64,000 bases of DNA from Viridibacterium sp047600765 (GTDB lineage: Bacteria; Pseudomonadota; Gammaproteobacteria; Burkholderiales; Rhodocyclaceae). Positions within the stretch are counted from its first letter, which is position 1, and every line of letters starts with the position of its first letter. The DNA lies in the NCBI GenBank assembly GCA_047600765.1, contig JASGKF010000002.1, positions 1,240,001 to 1,304,000 of the forward strand, in the 5' to 3' direction. Shown here piece after piece: positions 8,720-16,801 of this stretch. The translations under genes and the position numbers were made by a program. The notes beneath the pieces were generated by a model that was given only the letters and a program-made list of their open reading frames with translations, did not search any database and had not been told where the DNA came from.

Positions 8720-9861
8720 GCGCTGGGCAGGACAGGAAGCTGGTGGCCCATGTGGTCTACAGCTTCAAGGCCGGTGGGCTCGAGAACGTCATCGTCCAGC
8801 TCATCAACCGCCTGCCGGCCGATCGTTTCCGCCATGTCGTTATCGCGCTGACCGAGTGCAGCGAAGAGTTTGCGCAACGTGTGACGGTGCCCGGTGTCGA
8901 GTTCATCTCGCTGCACAAGCCGCCGGGGCAGATCTTCCGGCTCTACCCGCGCCTGTGGCGTCTGCTGCGCCAGCTGCGGCCGGCCGTTTTGCACACCTGC
9001 AATCTTGCTGCGCTGGAGGTGACGCCCGTGGCTTGGGTCGCTGGCGTGCCGTTGCGCGTGCATGCCGAGCATGGCTGGATCGTGGCCGACCCGGACGGCA
9101 GCAATCCACGTTTCCGTTTGCTGCGACGGGTGTTCAAGCCTTTCGTCTCGCATTTCATCGCCGTGTCGCGCCAGCTCAGCGATTACCTGACCGGGCCTAT
9201 CGGCGTGGCGCCGGGCAAGGTCAGCTTGCTGGCCAATGGCGTCGATACCGAGGCTTTCCGTCCGCGTGCCGACAACGAGGCTTTGCCAGCAAGCTGGCCC
9301 TTTGGTCGTGAGCATTGGGTACTCGGCACCGTGGGGCGTCTCGACCCGGTCAAGAACCAGAAACTCCTGCTCGACGCGCTGGCGCTGATCCGCAGCAGCG
9401 ACACGGAGCTGGCCGCGCGGTTGCGTCTGGTCATCGTGGGTGAGGGCGGCGAGCGCGTTGCGCTGGAAGCCCACATTGCCGAGCTGGGTCTGCAGGACGC
9501 CGTCTGGCTGCCGGGCAGCCGTTCGGACGTTGCCCAACTGTTGCGCACCATGGATTGTTTTGTGCTGCCTTCGATCGCCGAAGGCACGTCCTGCACGCTG
9601 CAGGAAGCCATGGCGAGCGGACTGCCAATTATTGCCACTTCGGTAGGCGGCAATCCTGATCTACTGGCGCCCGACGCCTGCGGGCTGCTGGTGCCTTCGG
9701 GCGATGCGGCGGCGCTGGCGGCGGCCGTGCAGCAGGTGTTTGCGGGGCAGGGCGAGGCGGCGGGCATGCCCGCGAGGGCACGTCAATCTGCGCTCAGCCG
9801 TCACTCGCTTGCTGGCATGATTGCGGCCTACGAAAAGCTGTTCGACCGCGCTGGGCATTGA
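8716..9861 (+). CDS. XrtA-associated sugar transferase (TIGR03088-type, GT4)
   Basis: A 381-residue GT-B glycosyltransferase. It begins at GTG within the GTGA overlap with the amidotransferase stop. The N-terminal domain contains HVVYSFKAGGLENVI, typical of PEP-CTERM-associated sugar transferase 2, and the C-terminal domain has the donor-binding motif SIAEGTSCTLQEAMASGLP. It probably adds a sugar to the growing lipid-linked repeat in the cytoplasm. Together with the other GT4 enzymes in this block it implies a repeat unit of several sugars. Confidence 0.9.
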   Translation: MSAGQDRKLVAHVVYSFKAGGLENVIVQLINRLPADRFRHVVIALTECSEEFAQRVTVPGVEFISLHKPPGQIFRLYPRLWRLLRQLRPAVLHTCNLAALEVTPVAWVAGVPLRVHAEHGWIVADPDGSNPRFRLLRRVFKPFVSHFIAVSRQLSDYLTGPIGVAPGKVSLLANGVDTEAFRPRADNEALPASWPFGREHWVLGTVGRLDPVKNQKLLLDALALIRSSDTELAARLRLVIVGEGGERVALEAHIAELGLQDAVWLPGSRSDVAQLLRTMDCFVLPSIAEGTSCTLQEAMASGLPIIATSVGGNPDLLAPDACGLLVPSGDAAALAAAVQQVFAGQGEAAGMPARARQSALSRHSLAGMIAAYEKLFDRAGH

Positions 9862-9892
9862 GCTCCGCGCTCGCTCCCCAACAAATTCTGCA

Positions 9893-11578
9893 ATGACCGT
9901 GTCCCCTGTTCCTGTCGACAAATTGCCGACGGCTGCGCCATCTGCTGCCGGGCGCTGGCCTGCGTGGTTGGAGGCGCTGCTCGTGGCGCTGGCGGGTGCG
10001 CTGTTTTTCCGCCTGCTGCTGTCCGACCTGATGGTCGATGACGCGCCGGCATACGTCGAAGCGCTGCACGCCAACCGTTTCGTATGGGACGTGGCTCACC
10101 TGTGGGTGCAGCCGCTGGCCCTGATTGCCTTCCGTCTCCTGAGCCCCGCGCTGAATGCCGTCCAGTTGCTTGAGGCGATGAACGTCACCGCCTGCGCACT
10201 GGCCATGGGCATCTTCTTCCGCACCTTGCGTCTGGCGGGTTTGTCCCTGCCGCGCGCGCTTGCCGGCGTGGCCCTGCTGGCGGTGAGTTTCAACATCGTT
10301 TCGCTGGGGCCGACGGCCCATATCAAGCTGCTGGTCTTTCCTGCACTGGCTGCGGCCCTGCACTATGCCGTGCGTTGGGAGTTGGCTTTGCAGACGGGCA
10401 GGGCTTCACTGCGCGATATCGCGATATCAGGGATGTGGTTGGGCGTCGGCGCGACGCTTCTGGTCAGCGTGCTGCCGATGGGGCCTTTCATCGCGTTGAT
10501 GGCACTGTGGGCAGTGCGGCGCCAAGGAGGCTCCTGGCGTGCGGGATGGCAGGCAGGCGTGGTTTTCGGTATTGCAATGGGCATCAGCGGCCTGGTGTTC
10601 CTGTTGGCTGGATACCTTACGGCACTGGCGACGGACACGACGCATGCCGGGCTGGTGGCTTTCGTGCGAGGCAGCGTGGCTGACAAGGATGCGATGCACG
10701 CGGGCTTCTTCGGTTTCGTCGAAGTGCCGGCTCGCATTGTGTACAGCCTCATCTACAACTTCGTATTCCTGCCCGACATCGGTTCGTTGGGGCGCGCCGC
10801 CATGCACGGCATGGTGCATGACCTGACGCCCTATGCGCCGCGACTGCTGCGTGATGCGCTGGTGGCAGGTGGTACCTTGCTCGCGCTGGGGACGATCCTC
10901 TGGTTCAGTGTGCGTGCCGTGATGCAACGCCGTGGTCATCTGATGCCCTTTGGCTTCCTGCTTGGCGCTGCAGCTTTTGCGGCGTACTGGAATCTCAATG
11001 ACCCCGAACACTGGTTCCAGTTCACCCTGCCCATTGTTGTGCTCATTGCACTGAACTGCCCGCATCGTGTGGCCGGCGTCTTGTTGTTCGTCTGGATGCC
11101 TGCGCTGGCAGTTGTGAACCTTGGACTGTACGGCGTGCACAGGGCGCGCTTTGACGTTGCTGCCGGCGTGCAGGACGTCAGGGAGAAAATTGGCGCACAA
11201 GGCCTCTATGTGGGTTACGCCGGTTATCCGGGTGAGCCCGATTCGAGCGTGTTGCCTGTGCCGGGCCTGCAACGTTTCAGGTTGGACACGCTCTTCTATA
11301 CATCGCGTGACGCGCAGACGATCCAGGCGCAGATGACGTTGGCTATCGATACGACGCTGGCACGTGGTGGTCGCGTGTTCGTGTTCCGCGTGCTCGATGA
11401 AGGCGATTGGCGTGGCCCCATCCTTGCCTTGAGCATGAGCGGGCTGTCACGTATGGAACTGAGCCGGACACTGCGCGAGCGCTACGTTATTGCGGACGAA
11501 ACCGTTGTAGGCGGTTTCCCGGCACATGAGATCATTGGCATCAAGCGGGAAGTGGCGCTGGCGCCGCGGAATCCCTGA
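9893..11578 (+). CDS. Polytopic membrane protein, exopolysaccharide locus
   Basis: A 561-residue protein with about ten or more hydrophobic segments between residues 20 and 420, followed by a soluble C-terminal portion of ~150 residues. The frame is open further upstream, but the ATG at 9893 is preferred because the upstream extension overlaps the previous gene and is not hydrophobic. An early periplasmic-looking motif, MVDDAPAYVEAL, recalls acidic motifs of GT-C glycosyltransferases, so a lipid-linked sugar transferase is possible. No family is recognised with certainty. It sits between a glycosyltransferase and the GDP-mannose dehydrogenase. Confidence 0.8.
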   Translation: MTVSPVPVDKLPTAAPSAAGRWPAWLEALLVALAGALFFRLLLSDLMVDDAPAYVEALHANRFVWDVAHLWVQPLALIAFRLLSPALNAVQLLEAMNVTACALAMGIFFRTLRLAGLSLPRALAGVALLAVSFNIVSLGPTAHIKLLVFPALAAALHYAVRWELALQTGRASLRDIAISGMWLGVGATLLVSVLPMGPFIALMALWAVRRQGGSWRAGWQAGVVFGIAMGISGLVFLLAGYLTALATDTTHAGLVAFVRGSVADKDAMHAGFFGFVEVPARIVYSLIYNFVFLPDIGSLGRAAMHGMVHDLTPYAPRLLRDALVAGGTLLALGTILWFSVRAVMQRRGHLMPFGFLLGAAAFAAYWNLNDPEHWFQFTLPIVVLIALNCPHRVAGVLLFVWMPALAVVNLGLYGVHRARFDVAAGVQDVREKIGAQGLYVGYAGYPGEPDSSVLPVPGLQRFRLDTLFYTSRDAQTIQAQMTLAIDTTLARGGRVFVFRVLDEGDWRGPILALSMSGLSRMELSRTLRERYVIADETVVGGFPAHEIIGIKREVALAPRNP

Positions 11579-11598
11579 ATTTTCTGGAAGGAACGCAA

Positions 11599-12915
11599 GT
11601 GAAGATATCCGTATTCGGTCTGGGTTACGTGGGCGCCGTGTCCTGCGCATGTCTGCCCGAACTGGGCCACGAAGTGATCGGCGTCGACATCAGCCCGCAG
11701 AAGGTCAGCATGATCAACACCGGCCAGTCGCCGGTGGTTGAAGAAGGTATCAACGAGCTGATCGAAGCCGCCGTGAAGGCCGGCAAGCTGCGCGCGACTG
11801 ATGATGTGGCAGCTGCCATCGCCGGCAGCGAGGTGTCGCTGATTTCGGTGGCCACGCCTTCCAACCCCAACTACACGCCCAATCTGACGGCCGTCGATGC
11901 CGTGATCCGTTCGATTGGCGAAGCCGTGCGCAAGAAGGACACGCATCACACGGTGGTCATCCGCAGCACGGTGCAACCGGGCACGACCGAAGACCGCATC
12001 AAGCCCATTCTCGAAGAAGCGGCTGGTCGCAAGGTGGGTGATCGTCTGTCGCTGGTCTTCAACCCGGAGTTCCTGCGCGAAGGTTCGTCGGTCAAGGATT
12101 TTCACCAACCGCCGCAGACCGTCATCGGCAGTCTCGACGAGCAGGGCTATGCCGTGATGGAGAAGATGTACGACGGCCTGCCCGGCATCTTCGTGCGCAC
12201 CTCCTGCAAGGTCGCCGAGTCGGTGAAGTACCTCTGCAACGTCTTCCATGCGATGAAGATCGTGTTCGCCAACGAGGCGGGCTCGGTGCTGAAGTCCTGC
12301 GGCCTCGATGGTCGCGAAGTCATGAAGATTTTCTGCCAGGACACGCAGCTCAACATCTCGCCGGCCTACCTGCGCCCCGGTTTCGCTTTCGGCGGCTCCT
12401 GCCTGCCGAAGGAAGTGAAGGGCTTCTTCACGCTGGCGCGCGAGCACGATGTGCCGATTCCCGCGTTGTCCGCGTTGCTAGACAGCAACGAGGCGCATAT
12501 CGACCGCGCTTTCAGCATGATTGCCAAGAACGGTCGCAAGAAGGTCGCGCTGTTCGGTCTGGCCTTCAAACCGGGCACTGACGACATGCGTGACTCGCCC
12601 CTCGTGGTGCTGGCCGAGCGTTTGTTGGGCAAGGGCTTCGATATTTCGATCTACGACAACTTCGTGAAGATCAGCCGCCTGCTCGGCAAGAACAAGGAGT
12701 TCATCGAGCGCGAGATTCCGCACCTTGACCGCCTGCTGGGCGAGACGCCGGAAGCTGTGCTGGCCGATGCCGAAGTCATCGTCATCGGCCACGCCGATGC
12801 CGCTGCACGCCAGGCCATCATTGCGCATGCCGCGGGTCGTCGCATCGTTGACCTCTCTGGCTACGCTGACATCCGCACCGCACCGGCTGCCGAGTACGAA
12901 GGCATCTGCTGGTGA
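11599..12915 (+). CDS. algD: GDP-mannose 6-dehydrogenase (AlgD-type)
   Basis: A 438-residue nucleotide-sugar dehydrogenase. It starts at GTG 11599, preceded by a good GGAAGG ribosome site. The Rossmann motif GLGYVG is at residues 7-12, and the catalytic cysteine lies in FGGSCLPKEVK at residue 268, the same number as the catalytic Cys268 of Pseudomonas AlgD. The full-length resemblance favours GDP-mannose over UDP-glucose as substrate. The product GDP-mannuronate would supply a uronic acid for the polysaccharide. The stop overlaps the next gene as GTGA. Confidence 0.87.
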   Translation: MKISVFGLGYVGAVSCACLPELGHEVIGVDISPQKVSMINTGQSPVVEEGINELIEAAVKAGKLRATDDVAAAIAGSEVSLISVATPSNPNYTPNLTAVDAVIRSIGEAVRKKDTHHTVVIRSTVQPGTTEDRIKPILEEAAGRKVGDRLSLVFNPEFLREGSSVKDFHQPPQTVIGSLDEQGYAVMEKMYDGLPGIFVRTSCKVAESVKYLCNVFHAMKIVFANEAGSVLKSCGLDGREVMKIFCQDTQLNISPAYLRPGFAFGGSCLPKEVKGFFTLAREHDVPIPALSALLDSNEAHIDRAFSMIAKNGRKKVALFGLAFKPGTDDMRDSPLVVLAERLLGKGFDISIYDNFVKISRLLGKNKEFIEREIPHLDRLLGETPEAVLADAEVIVIGHADAAARQAIIAHAAGRRIVDLSGYADIRTAPAAEYEGICW

Positions 12916-14138
12916 GCAAGCCGAAGTTAGCGTTCGTCTCGCCAGTCTTTCTGTATCCCACCGATGCCGGCGGCAAGATCCGCACGACCAACATCCTGCG
13001 CGGGCTGAAGGGCGGGGCGTTCGACATTACGCTGCTGAGCCCGGCCAGCGAGTCGCAGAAGGCGCAGTGGGGTGACGCACTGGCACAGGTCAGCGACCGC
13101 TTCCTCGGTTGGCAGCCGAGTGCAGAGAGGCCGCGCTGGCAGCGCGTGTTCGATCTGTTCGGTGACTTGCCGGTCAACGTCGCCAACGACAACACGGCGG
13201 CTGCGCGCGAATGCGTTGCGCAGACGCTGGCGCGCGAGAAGTTCGATGTCGTGGTGTTCGACTTCGTGCATGCGGCCGTGCTGAAGCCGGTGCAGCTCGA
13301 TGCGGCAACCGTGTGCTTTACGCACAACGTCGAAGCCGAGATCTTCGGCCGCCATGCGCAGACGGCCAGCAATCCGCTTATGCGTCGCGTGTGGGCCTCG
13401 CAGTACGCCAAGATGCAGCGCTTCGAACGTGAAGCGCTCAGTAGTTTCACGTCAGTGATCGCGGTATCGGAGCGTGATGCCGCGTTCTTCCGCAAGGATT
13501 ATGCGCTGTCTGAAGTGGCTGACATCCCCACCGGCGTGGACCTCGATTTCTTCAGCTGGGCCTTGCCGCCCACCGTCGATGAGGCAAACCCGCCGACCGT
13601 GGTGTTCACGGGCTCGATGAACTGGGATGCCAACATCGATGGCGTTACGCACTTCCTCGATGATGTGTGGCCGCTGGTATTGCGTGAGATGCCGCAGGCG
13701 CGCTTCGTCGTTGTCGGCCGCAACGCACCGGCGTCCCTCATCGAGCGCGGTCAGAAACTCAGCGGCGTCAGTTTCACGGGTTTCGTCGATGACGTGCGCC
13801 CGTATGCCCACGCCGCGCATGCTTTCGTGATTCCGCTGCGTGTTGGCGGTGGTACGCGCATCAAGGCATTCGAGGCCATGGCGATGGGTTGCCCTGTCGT
13901 CTCGACGGCCATCGGCATCGAAGGTCTCGACGTGACGCCGGACGAACACTACCTGCAGCGCGATGCGCCGCAGGACCAGGCCAATGCCGTGCTGGCATTG
14001 CTGCGTGACGCCGACCTCCGCGAACGTGTTTCGCGTCAGGCGCGCCAGTGCGTTGAAGACCGCTACGGTCATCGCGTTGCAGCTGACGTGTTCGAGAAGA
14101 TCTGCCTGAGCGCGCTGGCCAAGCGTCGTAGTGCCTGA
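12912..14138 (+). CDS. Glycosyltransferase, GT4-like (XrtA sugar-transferase type)
   Basis: A 408-residue GT-B enzyme resembling the TIGR03087-type sugar transferase encoded at 4.1 kb: the N-terminus FLYPTDAGGKIRTTNILRG corresponds to the PNKGDKLRSFN motif there, and the C-terminal domain has VVFTGSMNWDANIDG and GGGTRIKAFEAMAMGCPVV. It starts at GTG in a four-base overlap with the dehydrogenase stop. The two genes are probably paralogues that add different sugars to the same lipid-linked oligosaccharide. Cytoplasmic; donor unknown. Confidence 0.87.
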   Translation: MSKPKLAFVSPVFLYPTDAGGKIRTTNILRGLKGGAFDITLLSPASESQKAQWGDALAQVSDRFLGWQPSAERPRWQRVFDLFGDLPVNVANDNTAAARECVAQTLAREKFDVVVFDFVHAAVLKPVQLDAATVCFTHNVEAEIFGRHAQTASNPLMRRVWASQYAKMQRFEREALSSFTSVIAVSERDAAFFRKDYALSEVADIPTGVDLDFFSWALPPTVDEANPPTVVFTGSMNWDANIDGVTHFLDDVWPLVLREMPQARFVVVGRNAPASLIERGQKLSGVSFTGFVDDVRPYAHAAHAFVIPLRVGGGTRIKAFEAMAMGCPVVSTAIGIEGLDVTPDEHYLQRDAPQDQANAVLALLRDADLRERVSRQARQCVEDRYGHRVAADVFEKICLSALAKRRSA

Positions 14139-14143
14139 GCGAC

Positions 14144-15328
14144 ATGGCAAAGATCCGCACACTGCTGTTCTCGACGCTCTACCCGAGCAGCGTGCGGCCG
14201 AGTCATGGCATCTTCGTCGAGACCCGCCTGCGCGAACTGCTCGCCAGCGGTGAAGTCGAGACGCAAGTGGTTGCCCCCGTTCCATGGTTTCCGTTGACAG
14301 CCCCGCGCTTTGGTGACTGGGCGCAGATGGCAAGTACGCCGCACGTGGAAACGCACAACGGCATCCAGGTGCACCATCCGCGTTACGTCCTACCGCCCAA
14401 GATTGGTATGAACGTAGCGCCGTGGATGCTGGCTTGGGGGGCGCGTGCGACGGTCGCGAAGCTGATTCGCGGCGGCTTCGATTTCGATCTCATCGACGCG
14501 CATTACTACTACCCGGACGGTGTGGCGGCAGCGATGCTGGCGCGCTGGTTCAACAAGCCCTTCGTTGTCACGGCGCGCGGCACCGATCTGAACCTCATCC
14601 CGCAGCATGCCTGGCCACGTCGTCTGATCAAACAGACGGCAGAAGCCGCAGCAGGCTCCATCGGCGTGTGTGGCGCCCTGATGGATGTGCTGCGAGACAT
14701 GGGCGTCGATGCGCAGAAGCTGCACGTGATGCGCAATGGCGTCGACCTGCAGCGCTTTGTACCCGAAGACCGCCAGGCCGCGCGAGCAAAGCTGGGGTTG
14801 CAACAGGATGGGCGTTGGCTGGTCTCTGTCGGTCATCTCATCGAGCGCAAGGGGCACGACATCGCCATCGCCGCGCTCCCTTCGCTGCCTGCCGACGTGC
14901 GTCTGGCGATTGTTGGCGATGGTGTCGAACGCGCACGCCTTGTCGCGCAGGCGCAGCAGCTTGGCGTGACAGACCGCGTACATTTCGCTGGCTCGCGCCC
15001 GCAGACCGAACTCAAGTGGTGGTACAGCGCTGCGGATGCGCTGACGCTGTGTTCCAGCCGAGAGGGCTGGGCGAACGTGCTGCTGGAGGCCATGGCTTGC
15101 GGTACGCCGGTGATTGCGACGAATATCTGGGGGACCCCGGAAGTCGTGTCGGATCCCTGTGCGGGTGAGTTGATGCAAGAGCGTAGTTCCACGGGCCTGT
15201 TACAGGCGTTTGAGAGACTGACGGCACGCGTGACGGATCGGGCGACGGTGCGTCGTTACGCCGAGGGCTTCTCCTGGCAGGCGACGACTAGCGGGCAACT
15301 GGCACTTTTCAGGAAAGCGAAGGGCTGA
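14144..15328 (+). CDS. Glycosyltransferase family 4 protein
   Basis: A 394-residue GT-B glycosyltransferase with an N-terminal acceptor domain (LFSTLYPSSVRPSHGIFVE) and C-terminal donor domain containing SREGWANVLLEAMACGTP, with the EX7E signature of retaining GT4 enzymes. The sequence HYYYPDGVAAAMLA and TARGTDLNLIP are typical of WcaC-like polysaccharide glycosyltransferases. It begins 5 bases after the previous stop and is followed within 4 bases by a tiny membrane-protein gene. It likely elongates the exopolysaccharide repeat unit. Confidence 0.87.
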   Translation: MAKIRTLLFSTLYPSSVRPSHGIFVETRLRELLASGEVETQVVAPVPWFPLTAPRFGDWAQMASTPHVETHNGIQVHHPRYVLPPKIGMNVAPWMLAWGARATVAKLIRGGFDFDLIDAHYYYPDGVAAAMLARWFNKPFVVTARGTDLNLIPQHAWPRRLIKQTAEAAAGSIGVCGALMDVLRDMGVDAQKLHVMRNGVDLQRFVPEDRQAARAKLGLQQDGRWLVSVGHLIERKGHDIAIAALPSLPADVRLAIVGDGVERARLVAQAQQLGVTDRVHFAGSRPQTELKWWYSAADALTLCSSREGWANVLLEAMACGTPVIATNIWGTPEVVSDPCAGELMQERSSTGLLQAFERLTARVTDRATVRRYAEGFSWQATTSGQLALFRKAKG

Positions 15329-15332
15329 AACG

Positions 15333-15503
15333 ATGGAAGCGATCATCATGCTCGCAGACATCCTGTGCATGCTGGCGTTGTGTCTCAGCCTGGTGCGCCT
15401 GAGCCGCGGAAAGACGAAAGATCTGGGGGTCTTCAAGTACAAGCTGGAAGAAGGCGAACAACAGCCCGAAGACTCCAGTCGCAAGGGGAGCGAGCGTGCG
15501 TGA
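15333..15503 (+). CDS. Small membrane protein (56 aa) before O-antigen ligase gene
   Basis: ATG at 15333 opens a 56-codon frame ending TGA 15501-15503. Residues 2-22 form one hydrophobic helix (MLADILCMLALCLSLVRL), followed by a charged, hydrophilic tail rich in Lys, Glu and Gln. The gene lies 4 bases after a glycosyltransferase stop and overlaps the start of the ligase-like gene by 8 bases, so it fills an otherwise empty slot in a tightly packed operon. No family recognised. Tight spacing and a clear membrane-helix-plus-tail layout support it as real. Confidence 0.6.
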   Translation: MEAIIMLADILCMLALCLSLVRLSRGKTKDLGVFKYKLEEGEQQPEDSSRKGSERA

Positions 15504-16801
15504 CCTGGCAATGGCCATCGCGATGCTGGGTTTTGTGTACCTGGCATTTTCCAGCAATCTGGTCGCATACCTGCTGTGGGGGTGGACGGCTTTTGTAGCC
15601 ATCAATTTCTACCTGTATGGCTTCCTGGCCAGCTTCCAGTTCAACATGCTGTTCGCTGTCGTCAGTGTTGCCATGTTTGCCTTGGCAAAGGATCCCGAGA
15701 AGCTACCGTTCTTGCCAAACAGGGTCAGCATTTTGTTCCTGTTATTTGCGGTGCAGTTGACGCTGACCTTCGTTTTTGCGTTGGACGGCAGCATCCAGTC
15801 TTACTTCTTCTGGACGCTTATCCTTAAAGTTCTGCTGTTCGGCATCCTGATGCCTATGGTCATCACGACCAGGGTCCGCATCTACGCGATGGCGGTGACG
15901 TTGACCCTCGGTCTTGCCATGCACGGCGTGGTCGAAGGTGGCAAGTTCATCAATTCCGGCGGTGGACACCATGTCGTTGGCCTCCCCAAGTTCGGTGATA
16001 ACAACCACTTCGCGTTGCTTGTTGTAATGGGTATGCCCTTGCTGATCTACATGTTCCAGCATTCAGTCAGCAAGCTCGTCAAACTCAGTACGGTGTTCGG
16101 CCTTATCTTTTCGGTGGCGGCGGTTGTGGGTACGCATTCACGTGGCGGCTTGCTGTCGATGATGCTGGCGGGGGGGTGGCTGGTGTGGAGCGGACGACGC
16201 AAGGGCGTCGGTATTGCTGCTTTGATTGCAGGCGCGGTGATCATCGTTGCGACAGCGCCGGAGTCCTGGTCCGAGCGTATGAACACCATCAAGACAGCCG
16301 AGGAAGATTCCTCGTTCATGGGGCGGGTGGAGGCCTGGAAGGTGAGTTCCGCCATCGCACTGGCCCGTCCGCTGACAGGGGGGGGGATTCCATGGCGTCG
16401 AACATCGATCAGTCTGGGTGGAATATCGCGATAGTCCGAGCTTGCTGTCGAGCGTGGAAACGCCTTATACGCTGGCTGGGCGTGCCGCGCATAGTGCCTA
16501 TTTCGAGGTGCTGGGCGACATGGGCTTCGTCGGACTGTTCCTCTTCCTGGCAATACTGATTACGCCGTTCCTGGCGCGCAACGAGATACGTCGGGTGGCC
16601 AAAGCCCATGGACCAGGTTTGATCTGGGCGTCCGATCTTGCAGATACCCTGTCTGCAGTCATGTTCGCCTATGTCGTCGGTGCTGCAGCGCTGAGTGTGG
16701 CTTATTTTGAAGCCATGTATGCCATCGTGATGCTTATGGAGACGCTGCGTCAGTATGTTCTGAGAACTACAAAAGCCGGCTATATGGGAGGCGCACTGTG
16801 A
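15496..16801 (+). pseudogene. XrtA-associated O-antigen ligase-like protein, frameshifted at a G9 tract
   Basis: The frame from GTG 15496 encodes a polytopic membrane protein with the Wzy/WaaL-type segment GTHSRGGLLSMML, but stops at 16434 after 312 residues. Removing one base from the run of nine G at 16378-16386 joins it to the frame ending at 16801 and gives a continuous ~434-residue protein reading GGGFHGVEHRSVWVEYRDSP across the junction, then AAHSAYFEVLGDMGFVGLF, the usual C-terminal loop. This matches exosortase-A-associated O-glycosylation ligases (TIGR03097). It is expected to polymerise or ligate the polysaccharide in the periplasm. As written the gene is broken; slipped-strand phase variation or a sequencing error are both possible. 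Confidence 0.85.
16378..16386 (+). repeat. Run of nine G inside the ligase gene
   Basis: Nine consecutive G (16378-16386) fall within the codons for the conserved glycine run of the ligase. Eight G would keep the long frame open; nine G lead to a stop 46 bases later. Such a tract is prone to replication slippage and also to base-calling error. Confidence 0.95.
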
